Position numbers and translations under genes: made by a program. This document shows positions 1 to 7,093 of a stretch of 11,023 nt of DNA, piece after piece. The DNA comes from Peptostreptococcaceae bacterium (GTDB taxonomy: Bacteria; Bacillota; Clostridia; Peptostreptococcales; Peptostreptococcaceae): the NCBI GenBank assembly GCA_017425305.1, contig JAFOOW010000131.1, positions 1-11,023 of the forward strand, written 5' to 3'. The notes beneath the pieces were generated by a model. That model saw nothing but the letters and a program-made list of their open reading frames with translations. It was not told where the DNA came from and ran no database searches. Position 1 is the stretch's first letter. Every line of letters starts with the position of its first letter.

Positions 1-1344
1 ACAATACAATTTAGTAGTGATTATGCTATGAAGATTTCTATAATATCATCTTCTATAATTTGTGGGGTAGATATAATATCAATATATGCTAAAGAGGGCA
101 TACATGGTAAAGAAATATTAGTATCATATTTTCAAACTGATATAGTTATAGTAAGTGCATTTTTAGTTACTTCATGGATACTAGGAATGTATGTTAGTAT
201 AGAAAAAGAGCATAGCAAAGAATTACAAACATTAGCCAATATGGATGAATTAACAGGATTATATAATCACAGGTATTTCCAAGAAAGCTTAGAAAAAAAT
301 ATAAATATAGCTAGTGAAAATAATACATGTTTATTCTTATTATTTATGGATATAGATTACTTTAAAAATTATAATGATACTAATGGACATCAAGCTGGAG
401 ATTTATTGCTTAGTGAAGTAGGGTCGATACTTAGAAATTCAGTAAGAAAAGGTGACATTGTAGCTAGGTACGGTGGAGAAGAATTTGCGGTAATACTTCC
501 CAACACATATGAAAAAGAAGCTATTAAGATAGGTGAAAAGATAAGAATGAATATAGAAAATACTTATTTTTTAGGACAGGAAAATCAACCTAATAAAAAT
601 ATAACTATGTCTATAGGAGTTTCATCATACCCACTAAGGGCAAAAAGCAAACATCAATTAATAAACACAGCAGATGATGCTTTATATAGAGCTAAATCAC
701 TAAATAAAAATAGAGTAGAACTATACTACAATGTATTAGAAGAAATCTATCAAGAAATGCATATAGATCAATATACAATTCATTCATTAAAATCACTTAT
801 AAGTAAGATAAATAAAAAAGATAGATATACTTATGGCCATACTGAAAGAGTAGTTATATATGTAGGTTGGTTAGCTGATGAATTAAATTTAAGCAATGAA
901 GACAAATTTAATCTTAAATTAGCAGCATACTTACATGATATTGGTAAAATAGAAATATCGGCAGATATATTAAATAAAAAAGAAAGACTTACAGATGAAG
1001 AACTTGATATATTAAGGGATCATCCTGTTTTAGGTGAAAATTTAGTAAAGGAAATAGAATCATTTAGTTCCTTACTACCACTAATAAGACATCACCATGA
1101 AAAGTATGATGGAACTGGTTATCCAGATAGATTGAAAGGAGAAGAAATTCCTTATTTAGCTAGGATAATAACCATAGCAGATAGTTTTGATGCAATGACA
1201 TCTCATAGACCATATAATATGAGAAAAAGTCATGAGGATGCCATGAATGAGTTAAAAAGATATTCAGGAATCCAGTTTGATCCTCAGTTAGTAGAAAAAT
1301 TTACAGATATGTTAATGAAAGAAAACTCTAATAAAAATATTTAA
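1..1344 (+). CDS. Membrane-anchored GGDEF and HD-GYP protein of c-di-GMP metabolism (5' partial)
   Basis: The reading frame is open to the first base of the window. The first ATG (28) has no Shine-Dalgarno site, so the true start probably lies upstream; residues below are counted from that ATG. A hydrophobic segment at about 39-57 should anchor the protein in the membrane, and residues 3-18 may be the end of another. The GGDEF domain (about 70-235) has metal-binding D108, the active-site motif GGEEF at 149-153, and an inhibitory-site RxxD (RKGD, 140-143) at the classical five-residue distance. The HD-GYP domain (about 258-430) has H271, the HD pair H303-D304 followed by IGK, and HHHEKYDGTGYP at 355-366. 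It therefore looks competent both to make c-di-GMP from GTP and to hydrolyse it; which activity dominates cannot be read. It is the last gene of its transcript. Domain calls are secure; the missing N-terminus may hold more membrane or sensory parts. Confidence 0.92.
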   Translation, partial: TIQFSSDYAMKISIISSSIICGVDIISIYAKEGIHGKEILVSYFQTDIVIVSAFLVTSWILGMYVSIEKEHSKELQTLANMDELTGLYNHRYFQESLEKNINIASENNTCLFLLFMDIDYFKNYNDTNGHQAGDLLLSEVGSILRNSVRKGDIVARYGGEEFAVILPNTYEKEAIKIGEKIRMNIENTYFLGQENQPNKNITMSIGVSSYPLRAKSKHQLINTADDALYRAKSLNKNRVELYYNVLEEIYQEMHIDQYTIHSLKSLISKINKKDRYTYGHTERVVIYVGWLADELNLSNEDKFNLKLAAYLHDIGKIEISADILNKKERLTDEELDILRDHPVLGENLVKEIESFSSLLPLIRHHHEKYDGTGYPDRLKGEEIPYLARIITIADSFDAMTSHRPYNMRKSHEDAMNELKRYSGIQFDPQLVEKFTDMLMKENSNKNI

Positions 1345-1347
1345 TAC

Positions 1348-1375
1348 AAATGACTCGAAAGAGTCATTTTTTTTT
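1348..1375 (+). terminator. Rho-independent terminator after the GGDEF/HD-GYP gene
   Basis: A perfect 9-bp stem (1348-1356 with 1361-1369) closed by a GAAA tetraloop runs into nine T residues (1367-1375). It starts three bases after the stop codon and separates the c-di-GMP gene from the ymxH-nrdR unit. Confidence 0.92.
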
Positions 1376-1417
1376 ATACTTGTACATATTTATTTTTAAG
1401 AGGAGGTAGATTATAAT

Positions 1418-1681
1418 ATGATTAGAATTTCTGATATAATGGATAAGGAAGTTATAAATGTTAAGAATGGAAAGAGAATGGGATATATAACAGATATAGA
1501 CATGGATATAAATGAAGGTAAAATAATATCTTTCAGTATTGTTGGAGATGGAGGTATAAACCTATTCTCAAGAGGTAGTGAAAATCAAGTAGTTTTTTGG
1601 AATGATATATTAAAGATTGGATATGACACGATTATTGTAAACCAAGGATCAGATAATAGCTTAGAAGATTTCAATATATAA
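1418..1681 (+). CDS. YlmC/YmxH family PRC-barrel sporulation protein
   Basis: This 87-residue protein matches the YlmC/YmxH family, small single-domain PRC-barrel proteins common in spore-forming Firmicutes and generally linked to sporulation. It opens with the family-like MIRISDIMDKEVINV, followed by a segment (about 19-48) resembling the GYITDIDMDINEGKI core of PRC-barrels. It has no signal peptide or membrane segment, so it should be cytoplasmic. The start is supported by AGGAGGT at 1401-1407, ten bases before the ATG. It is the first gene after a terminator and lies 29 bases ahead of nrdR, so it probably leads the transcript. Only about 40 bases separate the terminator from the ATG, and I see no convincing promoter there; TATACT at 1375-1380 is at most a -10 candidate. 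Its biochemical function is unknown to me. Confidence 0.85.
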   Translation: MIRISDIMDKEVINVKNGKRMGYITDIDMDINEGKIISFSIVGDGGINLFSRGSENQVVFWNDILKIGYDTIIVNQGSDNSLEDFNI

Positions 1682-1695
1682 AGATTTATTAAAAC

Positions 1696-1713
1696 AAAGG
1701 AGGAAGAGTCTTG
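1696..1713 (+). promoter_or_regulatory. Strong ribosome binding site selecting the TTG start of nrdR
   Basis: AAAGGAGG at 1696-1703 lies seven bases before TTG at 1711. No ATG or GTG is available upstream in frame, and translation from this TTG gives the N-terminal MQCPYC that the NrdR zinc ribbon requires. This is what decides the unusual start codon. Confidence 0.85.
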
Positions 1714-2193
1714 CAGTGTCCATATTGTAATTATAAAGAATCTAAAGTTATAGACTCAAGACATACAGATATAGAATCTATAAGAAGAAGAAGAGAGTGT
1801 GAATCTTGCAAAAAAAGATTTACTACTTATGAAAAAATAGAATTAATACCTATAATGGTAGTGAAAAAAGATAATAGTAGAGAGAGTTTTGATAGAAATA
1901 AAATAAAAAATGGAATATTAAAATCATCAGAAAAAAGACCAGTATCAATGGAACAAATAGAAGATATCATCATGTATATAGAAAATGATATAAATAGAAA
2001 AGGTATATCTGAAATACAAAGCGATACAATTGGTGAAATGGTAATGGATAAACTAAAAGATGTTGATGAAGTTGCTTATGTTAGATTTGCATCTGTATAT
2101 AGACAATTTAAGGATATAAATACATTTGTAAACGAGCTAAAAAACATATTAATAGAAAAAGGTGATACTAATGACAAATTATATAAACTTTAA
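1711..2193 (+). CDS. nrdR: Transcriptional repressor NrdR of ribonucleotide reductase genes
   Basis: NrdR senses nucleotide status (ATP/dATP) and represses ribonucleotide reductase genes by binding NrdR boxes. The 160-residue product has the family architecture: an N-terminal zinc ribbon with ligands C3, C6, C30 and C33, a basic run RRRR (25-28) just before the second cysteine pair, the RFTTYE motif, then an ATP-cone domain (about 49-139) ending in the typical [13 protein letters not shown] segment. Translation starts at TTG. The C-terminal tail is slightly longer than the usual ~150 residues because its last 23 bases overlap the next gene, pgeF. No ribonucleotide reductase gene is in the window, and I saw no paired NrdR-box-like sequence in the intergenic gaps, so its targets lie elsewhere. 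Identification is secure from the motifs. Confidence 0.95.
   Translation: MQCPYCNYKESKVIDSRHTDIESIRRRRECESCKKRFTTYEKIELIPIMVVKKDNSRESFDRNKIKNGILKSSEKRPVSMEQIEDIIMYIENDINRKGISEIQSDTIGEMVMDKLKDVDEVAYVRFASVYRQFKDINTFVNELKNILIEKGDTNDKLYKL
2155..2173 (+). promoter_or_regulatory. Ribosome binding site inside nrdR that favours the ATG start of pgeF
   Basis: AGGTG at 2160-2164 within the end of nrdR lies six bases before ATG 2171. A GTG at 2162 in the same frame is possible, but it sits inside this Shine-Dalgarno sequence and has no site of its own, so ATG 2171 is preferred. Confidence 0.65.
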
Positions 2194-2881
2194 ACATATA
2201 AATGAAAAATATAACTTTATAAAGCTTGCATTTACAAATATAAATGTAGATATGAAAAATAAGGATGATAGAAAATCTATATGTAAGGATTTAGATTTAA
2301 ACTATGATAATTTAACTTATAACAATCAAACTCACTCAGATATAGTAAATGTAGTAAATAATAGTAATATAGGAGAAGTAAAAGATGGAGATGCACTAGT
2401 TACTAACCTAACTAAAACACCATTACTTATATTTGTAGCAGATTGTGTGCCAGTAGCTTTAATTGATACTAAAAATAAAGCTATTGCTTTATGTCATGCA
2501 GGTTGGAGAGGTACATACTCAAAAATAACTAAAAATGCTATAGATAAAATGATTAAGCTATACAATACTAATCCTGAAGATATAGTGTGTGCTATAGGTC
2601 CATCAATAGGAAGCTGTTGTTATGAAGTTTCTAAAGATTTAATTGAAAAATTTAACACAATTATTACAAATAAGGAAGAAAAATTCTATATAATTAGAGA
2701 AGACAAGTATTATCTAGACTTATGGAAAGTAAATGAATTAATATTACAAGAATGTGGAATTAAAAAAGAGAATATAACAAATTTAAATATATGTACAAGT
2801 TGTAATAGTGATAAGTTTCATTCATATAGAAAACATAACCAAACATCAGAGAGACTTGGTATGATACTTGAAATAGAGTAG
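2171..2881 (+). CDS. pgeF: Laccase-domain purine nucleoside phosphorylase/hydrolase (YfiH/YlmD/PgeF family)
   Basis: The protein belongs to the multicopper-polyphenol-oxidase-like family (YfiH, YlmD, human LACC1). Members have been shown to act on purine nucleosides (adenosine deaminase and phosphorolysis activities), and in E. coli a peptidoglycan-editing role has been assigned. From ATG 2171 it has 236 residues, near the family's ~240-270. The three metal ligands are visible: H55 in THSDIV, C92 in VADCVPV and H109 in CHAGWRGT. The conserved [11 protein letters not shown] block and a C-terminal [12 protein letters not shown] motif follow. There is no signal peptide, so it should be cytoplasmic. 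The gene overlaps nrdR by 23 bases, implying translational coupling, and ends 20 bases before the response regulator. A GTG start at 2162 would add three residues. The family call is firm; which substrate it uses in this organism is not visible. Confidence 0.9.
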   Translation: MTNYINFKHINEKYNFIKLAFTNINVDMKNKDDRKSICKDLDLNYDNLTYNNQTHSDIVNVVNNSNIGEVKDGDALVTNLTKTPLLIFVADCVPVALIDTKNKAIALCHAGWRGTYSKITKNAIDKMIKLYNTNPEDIVCAIGPSIGSCCYEVSKDLIEKFNTIITNKEEKFYIIREDKYYLDLWKVNELILQECGIKKENITNLNICTSCNSDKFHSYRKHNQTSERLGMILEIE

Positions 2882-2901
2882 AGAGGGGTTATCAACTTAA
2901 G

Positions 2902-3585
2902 ATGAATGCAAAAGTACTCGTTATAGATGATGAAAAGCATATTGTTGAATTACTAAAGTTTAATCTAGAGACAATGAATTATGAAGTATTTTCTTCTTAT
3001 GATGGATTTGATGGATTTATAAAAGCTAAAGAAGTAAAGCCACACCTAATTTTATTAGACTGGATGCTACCAAATATAAGTGGTATTGATGTTTTAAAGA
3101 AAATAAGAAGTGACAAAGAACTTCAAAGTATACCTGTAATAATGTTAACAGCTAAAAATACAGAACATGATAAAATAGAAGGTTTAGATGTAGGAGCAGA
3201 TGATTATATAACTAAACCATTTAGTATAAAAGAATTACTAGCAAGAATAAATTCTGTTTTAAGAAGATATAATGTAAACAACACAAATACGGTTGATATT
3301 TTGACAATAAATAATCTTAAGATAGATTTACAAAAGCATGAAGTATTAAAAAATAATGAAAGAATAGAATTAACATTTAAAGAATTTGAGCTATTAAGAC
3401 TACTATTAGAAAATAGAGGCAAAGTTTTATCAAGAAATTATCTATTAGATAAGATATGGGGATATGAATATTATGGTGAAACAAGAACTGTAGATGTTCA
3501 TATAAGGCATTTAAGAAAAAAGATTGAAAATGATAGTGACAAGTATATAGAAACTATTAGAGGTGTAGGATATAAGATAGATTAG
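2902..3585 (+). CDS. OmpR/PhoB-family response regulator transcription factor
   Basis: This is the DNA-binding output of a two-component system. The receiver domain (about 3-120) has acidic residues D9-D10, phospho-acceptor D53, T83 and K105, so it should be phosphorylatable. The C-terminal winged helix (about 130-227) carries FKEFELLRLLLENRG, RTVDVHIRHLRKKIE and the terminal TIRGVGYKID typical of PhoB/OmpR proteins. It lies 13 bases ahead of its cognate histidine kinase. The nearest Shine-Dalgarno sequence (GAGGGG, 2883-2888) is 13 bases from the ATG, rather far, but no other in-frame start is available upstream. PhoP/PhoB-like similarity is plausible, yet no pst or phoU genes are adjacent, so I do not assign a phosphate role or symbol. 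Confidence 0.93.
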   Translation: MNAKVLVIDDEKHIVELLKFNLETMNYEVFSSYDGFDGFIKAKEVKPHLILLDWMLPNISGIDVLKKIRSDKELQSIPVIMLTAKNTEHDKIEGLDVGADDYITKPFSIKELLARINSVLRRYNVNNTNTVDILTINNLKIDLQKHEVLKNNERIELTFKEFELLRLLLENRGKVLSRNYLLDKIWGYEYYGETRTVDVHIRHLRKKIENDSDKYIETIRGVGYKID

Positions 3586-3598
3586 GAGATATAAAAAT

Positions 3599-4885
3599 AT
3601 GCAGAATGATACTATATATTTTATAATAATCCTAGTATCTATTATAATTTCTATTATATCAATAAGATATACCTTAAATTTAAGAAATTATCTGAAAGAA
3701 TTTATGTATGTATCTAAAAAAATTAGCAATAGAGAGTTTCATACCAAAATAAATATTTCAGCAAAAGGTGAACTAGGACAATTAGTAGATAATTTTAATT
3801 ATATGATAGATAAAATTGATAAAACAATACATGAAGTTGAAAGTAAAAATATACAATTGAAATCAATTGTAAAAAGTATATCACATGGTATACTTGCTAT
3901 TGATATAGAGGGTAATGTTTTATTAATTAATAAAGAAGCTAAAGAAATGATAAAGGCGGATTTATCTACAAAAGTTGAAGGTAGAAATATAAATGCAGTG
4001 ATAAAAGATAAAGATATTTTAAGAGAAATATCTAAATTTATAGGTTCTAATAAAAGTAATATGAGTCAAATAACTAATAAAGATGATATTGTATATAACA
4101 TAAAATTAGATCCTGTATATCTTCAAAGTAGCAAAAATGTTATTATAGGTTCTATAATAAATATAGAAGATGTAACAGAACGAGTTAGACTTGAAAATAT
4201 GAGAAGTGATTTTGTTGCAAATGTAACACATGAATTAAAAACACCATTAACATCTATTAGTGGATTTGTAGAAACATTAAGAATAAATGATAACATAGAT
4301 ATATCTACTAGAAATAGATTTCTAGGTATAATAGAAACTGAATCAGATAGATTAAAACGATTAATAGATGATATACTACTATTATCATTTATAGAAAATA
4401 AAGAGCAAGAAAGTTCTGAAGATGTAGATATATACTCTGTATTTAAAGAGGTTTATGAACTAACTTATACATCTGCAAAAGTAAAGGACATAGATATCGA
4501 ATATAACTTTGAACATGAAAATATGATTATAAAATCTAATAGAGATTATATAAAACAAATATTTTTAAACTTAGTGGATAATGCTATAAAGTATACTCCA
4601 AATGGAGGAATAGTAACTACTAAGGTTAGATATGATGATAATTATATCCTAATAAAAGTTATAGATAATGGAATCGGAATATCTAAAGAAGATAAAACTA
4701 GAATATTTGAAAGATTTTATAGAGTAGATAAAGCTAGAAGTAGAGATGTAGGTGGAACAGGCCTAGGGCTTGCTATAGTCAAACATATTGTAAAATCCTT
4801 ACATGGAACTATAGATGTAGAAAGTGAATTAAATATAGGAACTAAATTTATAGTTAAAATACCGAAGAAAAATTTCCTTGACTAA
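3599..4885 (+). CDS. Sensor histidine kinase with one membrane segment, HAMP-like and PAS-like regions
   Basis: This 428-residue kinase partners the preceding regulator. One strongly hydrophobic segment at about 5-24 anchors it. A HAMP-like linker (about 25-80) and a PAS-like domain (about 85-195, with GILAIDIEGNVLLIN) follow, then the HisKA domain with phospho-acceptor H211 in the motif HELKTPL. The HATPase domain (about 310-425) has the N box N324 to N328, the G1 box DNGIGI, the F box FERFYRVD and the G2 box GGTGLGLAI. With no second membrane segment there is no extracytoplasmic sensor domain, so the signal is probably perceived in the cytoplasm or membrane, possibly through the PAS-like region. 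The layout resembles PhoR-type kinases. The start is supported by TAGGAGAT, which overlaps the regulator's stop codon. The last codons form the 5' arm of the operon terminator. Confidence 0.92.
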   Translation: MQNDTIYFIIILVSIIISIISIRYTLNLRNYLKEFMYVSKKISNREFHTKINISAKGELGQLVDNFNYMIDKIDKTIHEVESKNIQLKSIVKSISHGILAIDIEGNVLLINKEAKEMIKADLSTKVEGRNINAVIKDKDILREISKFIGSNKSNMSQITNKDDIVYNIKLDPVYLQSSKNVIIGSIINIEDVTERVRLENMRSDFVANVTHELKTPLTSISGFVETLRINDNIDISTRNRFLGIIETESDRLKRLIDDILLLSFIENKEQESSEDVDIYSVFKEVYELTYTSAKVKDIDIEYNFEHENMIIKSNRDYIKQIFLNLVDNAIKYTPNGGIVTTKVRYDDNYILIKVIDNGIGISKEDKTRIFERFYRVDKARSRDVGGTGLGLAIVKHIVKSLHGTIDVESELNIGTKFIVKIPKKNFLD

Positions 4886-4899
4886 GGAAATTTTTTTTT
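4868..4899 (+). terminator. Rho-independent terminator overlapping the end of the histidine kinase gene
   Basis: A perfect 12-bp stem (4868-4879 with 4884-4895) has the four-base loop GACT (4880-4883) and is followed by an uninterrupted T-tract to 4899, then more T. The 5' arm encodes the kinase's last residues, and the stop codon begins at the last loop base. Confidence 0.93.
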
Positions 4900-4968
4900 G
4901 TTTTTGTACAAACTAGTATTAAATGTAAGACATAAATATATACGTATTTTTATATAAGGAGTGATAGG

Positions 4969-5901
4969 ATGAAACAAAGTTTGTTAAATGATGCATTGTT
5001 TAGAAGAGCTTTTATAGTATCTGCAGTTATAGGTATTTTGGTTAGATTTATAGTTTTAAGAATAACAGATAAACAATATCCATCTAGGCCACAAGATTAT
5101 TTAGAACAAATAATAATGTCAGGTTTAGCTGCATCATTAGGTGCAATAGCATTTCCTGCTCTTATAGATAAAGAGTTTTCAGCATTAACATTCTTTGCTG
5201 TAGCGATACAACAATTTCAAGGAGTAGCATCTCAGGAAAGGATAACTTTAAAAAATATAGATGAAAATGAGCTAGTCCCTAAAGGAGCAGCATACATAGA
5301 AGAAATAGCATCTACATATGAAGTTCGAAGTTATATAAGTTTGTTTGCATCATTAGGAGCATCTGTAATTTATATTTTTTTAGCGAGAAGATATAAATTA
5401 GAAGCTATATGGTGTGCTTTAGCAGCTACAGTGATTGGAATAATAATAGGATTAATATTTAGAAGATATTTAAGAAGAAACAGCTTAGGTGATATAGCAG
5501 ATGTAGTAGAAGCGAAAATAACTTTTGAAGAATCAGCATTATTGGTAAATGAAGTATTCATTAATAATATAGGTTTGGAAGCTACAAGAAAGAGATATAT
5601 AGAAGATGGGCTTGCAGTAGAAATAATACCCAAAAACATGGGTGATTTTGGAGTTATAAGTGATGTAGGACAAAGAGAAGCTATATTACATAATATTTAC
5701 TTACATTTAGGTATAAATAAAGATGTAGATGAAGTAGATATAATAGCTACATCTAAAACAGATTTAAATAAAAATACAATAGTTATACCATTTATACCTA
5801 TATTAAAAGATATTGAATTAATGAAGGAAGTTATAAAAAGTACACCTATAATAGAAGCGTCAAAAAATAAACAAAGTGCATATAAAAGAAAGACATCATA
5901 A
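4969..5901 (+). CDS. YIEGIA family membrane protein, first of two tandem paralogues
   Basis: The protein matches the YIEGIA family, named after a conserved hexapeptide, whose molecular function is unknown. As I recall, B. subtilis YphB (SeaA), linked to spore envelope assembly, belongs here. The 310-residue product has four likely membrane segments (about 14-31, 48-66, 122-139 and 145-164). A loop between the second and third carries the signature as YIEEIA at 109-114, and a soluble C-terminal region (about 170-310) contains DIADVV, a GL-VEIIPK block and GQREAI. The start is backed by AAGGAGTGAT at 4956-4965. The second paralogue begins 19 bases after its stop and has the same length and domain order. 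It follows a strong terminator, so it should head its own transcript, but I cannot identify a convincing SigA or sporulation-sigma promoter in 4900-4955. A spore-envelope role is inference from the family. Confidence 0.8.
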   Translation: MKQSLLNDALFRRAFIVSAVIGILVRFIVLRITDKQYPSRPQDYLEQIIMSGLAASLGAIAFPALIDKEFSALTFFAVAIQQFQGVASQERITLKNIDENELVPKGAAYIEEIASTYEVRSYISLFASLGASVIYIFLARRYKLEAIWCALAATVIGIIIGLIFRRYLRRNSLGDIADVVEAKITFEESALLVNEVFINNIGLEATRKRYIEDGLAVEIIPKNMGDFGVISDVGQREAILHNIYLHLGINKDVDEVDIIATSKTDLNKNTIVIPFIPILKDIELMKEVIKSTPIIEASKNKQSAYKRKTS

Positions 5902-5920
5902 AAGCTAAAGGAGTGATTTA

Positions 5921-6853
5921 ATGGATAAAATATTTTTTATAGCAATAATAATTGGTATATTATCTAGAATTATAATGTTAAATTTAGATCAAAAACAATA
6001 TCCTAGTGAACCTAATATATTATTGTCACAAATAGTTTTAGCATCTGTTGCATCAGCACTAGGAGCTTTATTAGTTCCTGCTTTAATAGAAAGGTCATAT
6101 ACATCTATTACATTTTTATCTTTAGCAGCAGAACAATTTAGACAAGTTAGAGAGAATAGAAGAAATGCCCTTCAACATTTAGAACAAACACAATTAGTTC
6201 AAAGAGGAGCAGCTTTTATAGAGGAAATATCCAGAACCTATGAGATTAGAAATTACATGTGCATAATAACATCTTTTATGACAGTAGGAACTTACTATAT
6301 ATTAACTTCAGAATTTAAAGTCAACACTAATATAGCATTAATAGTAGGTTCTTTATGTGGATTAATACTTTCATTTGTATTAAAAAAATTAATAAGGAGA
6401 AAGAGCATAGATGATATAGCTGATGTAGTACCTGTTGAGATAAGCTTTGTAGATGAAAACATATTAAAAGTAGGTGAATTAAAAGGTATTACAAATATTG
6501 GATTAAAAGAAGATAGAGAGAGATATCTATCAAAAGGATTAGGAGTGGAAATAATACCTAAAGATAATAGTTATATTAATGCAGGTATATTACTAGATCC
6601 AGGACAGAGACAGGCTATAATATATAATATATATTCAAGAATAGGTATACTTAGAGATATTAATGAACCTGCATTTGTACCACTACCTAGACGAAACCCT
6701 AAAAAACAAAGCTTAGTTATAGCATATGTACCAACTGAAAAAGATATAGATAAGTTAATAGAAGCTGTAAAGTCTGCTCCAGTATTATCTACAGCGAAAG
6801 GTAAAAATCTAGCACTTAAAAGCTATAGTACAAATAAGAAAGGAAGTGTATAG
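5921..6853 (+). CDS. YIEGIA family membrane protein, second of two tandem paralogues
   Basis: This protein is a clear paralogue of the preceding gene, also 310 residues. Shared blocks include KQYPS near the start, PALI after the second membrane segment, GAA-IEEI--TYE-R-Y, DIADVV, NIGL---R-RY and GL-VEIIPK, and GQR-AI--NIY. Likely membrane segments lie at about 3-21, 38-56, 112-129 and 136-156. The signature is FIEEIS at 99-104, further from YIEGIA than its neighbour. The N-terminus is about ten residues shorter than the first copy and the C-terminal tail longer and more basic. Its ribosome binding site AAGGAGTGAT (5908-5917) is identical to that of the first copy, consistent with tandem duplication. 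The stop codon is two bases before the next ATG, so the small downstream protein is probably translationally coupled. The two may form a heteromeric complex; this is inference. Confidence 0.8.
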   Translation: MDKIFFIAIIIGILSRIIMLNLDQKQYPSEPNILLSQIVLASVASALGALLVPALIERSYTSITFLSLAAEQFRQVRENRRNALQHLEQTQLVQRGAAFIEEISRTYEIRNYMCIITSFMTVGTYYILTSEFKVNTNIALIVGSLCGLILSFVLKKLIRRKSIDDIADVVPVEISFVDENILKVGELKGITNIGLKEDRERYLSKGLGVEIIPKDNSYINAGILLDPGQRQAIIYNIYSRIGILRDINEPAFVPLPRRNPKKQSLVIAYVPTEKDIDKLIEAVKSAPVLSTAKGKNLALKSYSTNKKGSV

Positions 6854-6855
6854 AA

Positions 6856-7056
6856 ATGTCAAATACTACAGGATTAACAGAGTATATTTTAGCAGTTTTA
6901 ACTACTGATAAAACATTTCTAGGTGGAGGCGGATGTCCTATATTTTACCTTGAAAATAATGAAGAGTTACAACAAAAGGCTTTATTAGTTTCAAAATGTG
7001 TTGGTGGAATGGTTCATGGAATATCTGAAGAAACTTTAATTGTAGTGAAGCACTAA
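6856..7056 (+). CDS. Small protein, probable capping complex subunit for YIEGIA
   Basis: This 66-residue protein begins two bases after the stop of the second YIEGIA gene, with a ribosome binding site (AAGGAAGTG, 6840-6848) inside that gene. It has a slightly hydrophobic N-terminal stretch (TEYILAVLT, 8-16), a glycine run GGGG at 23-26 followed by C27, a charged middle (about 32-41) and a second cysteine, C48, in KCVGGMVHG. No confident membrane segment or signal peptide is seen, so it is probably soluble or peripherally attached to its membrane partners. Its size and position match the family annotated in clostridial genomes as capping complex subunit for YIEGIA; I make this match from memory and context, not from an alignment. 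Codon use resembles its neighbours and the start is well supported, so it is a real gene. Its biochemical role is unknown. Confidence 0.72.
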   Translation: MSNTTGLTEYILAVLTTDKTFLGGGGCPIFYLENNEELQQKALLVSKCVGGMVHGISEETLIVVKH

Positions 7057-7079
7057 AAGGTACCTAAAGGTACCTTTTA
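7054..7079 (+). terminator. Hairpin after the YIEGIA unit, probable terminator with a weak U-tract
   Basis: A perfect 11-bp stem (7054-7064 with 7069-7079) has a TAAA loop and contains two GGTACC palindromes. The stop codon of the small gene forms the start of the 5' arm. Only four T residues precede an AT-rich stretch, so termination may be incomplete, with some read-through into the DUF512-der unit. Confidence 0.65.
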
Positions 7080-7093
7080 AATTATAGGGAATA

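Noticed and set aside
1376..1410. Possible promoter (TATACT at 1375-1380) ahead of the ymxH-like gene
   Set aside because: No adequate -35 lies at a normal distance; the best upstream match (ATGACT, 1350-1355) needs a 19-base spacer and sits in the terminator stem. A sporulation-sigma promoter could not be recognised either.
1376..1710. NrdR-box operator for autoregulation of nrdR
   Set aside because: No pair of sequences resembling the NrdR-box consensus was seen in the gaps before nrdR or ymxH.
3204..3422. Minus-strand open frame of 72 codons
   Set aside because: It lies antisense inside the response regulator gene, has low-complexity Ser/Leu/Phe-rich content and no plausible ribosome binding site; it is a shadow of the AT-rich coding strand.
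4900..4955. Promoter or operator ahead of the first YIEGIA gene (TTGTAC, CATAAATATA, the palindrome ATACGTAT)
   Set aside because: Spacings do not fit SigA, SigE, SigG/F or SigK patterns, and the palindrome is only eight bases long, which is expected by chance in AT-rich DNA.
5370..5639. Minus-strand open frame of 89 codons
   Set aside because: It is antisense to the conserved C-terminal half of the first YIEGIA gene and resembles no family.
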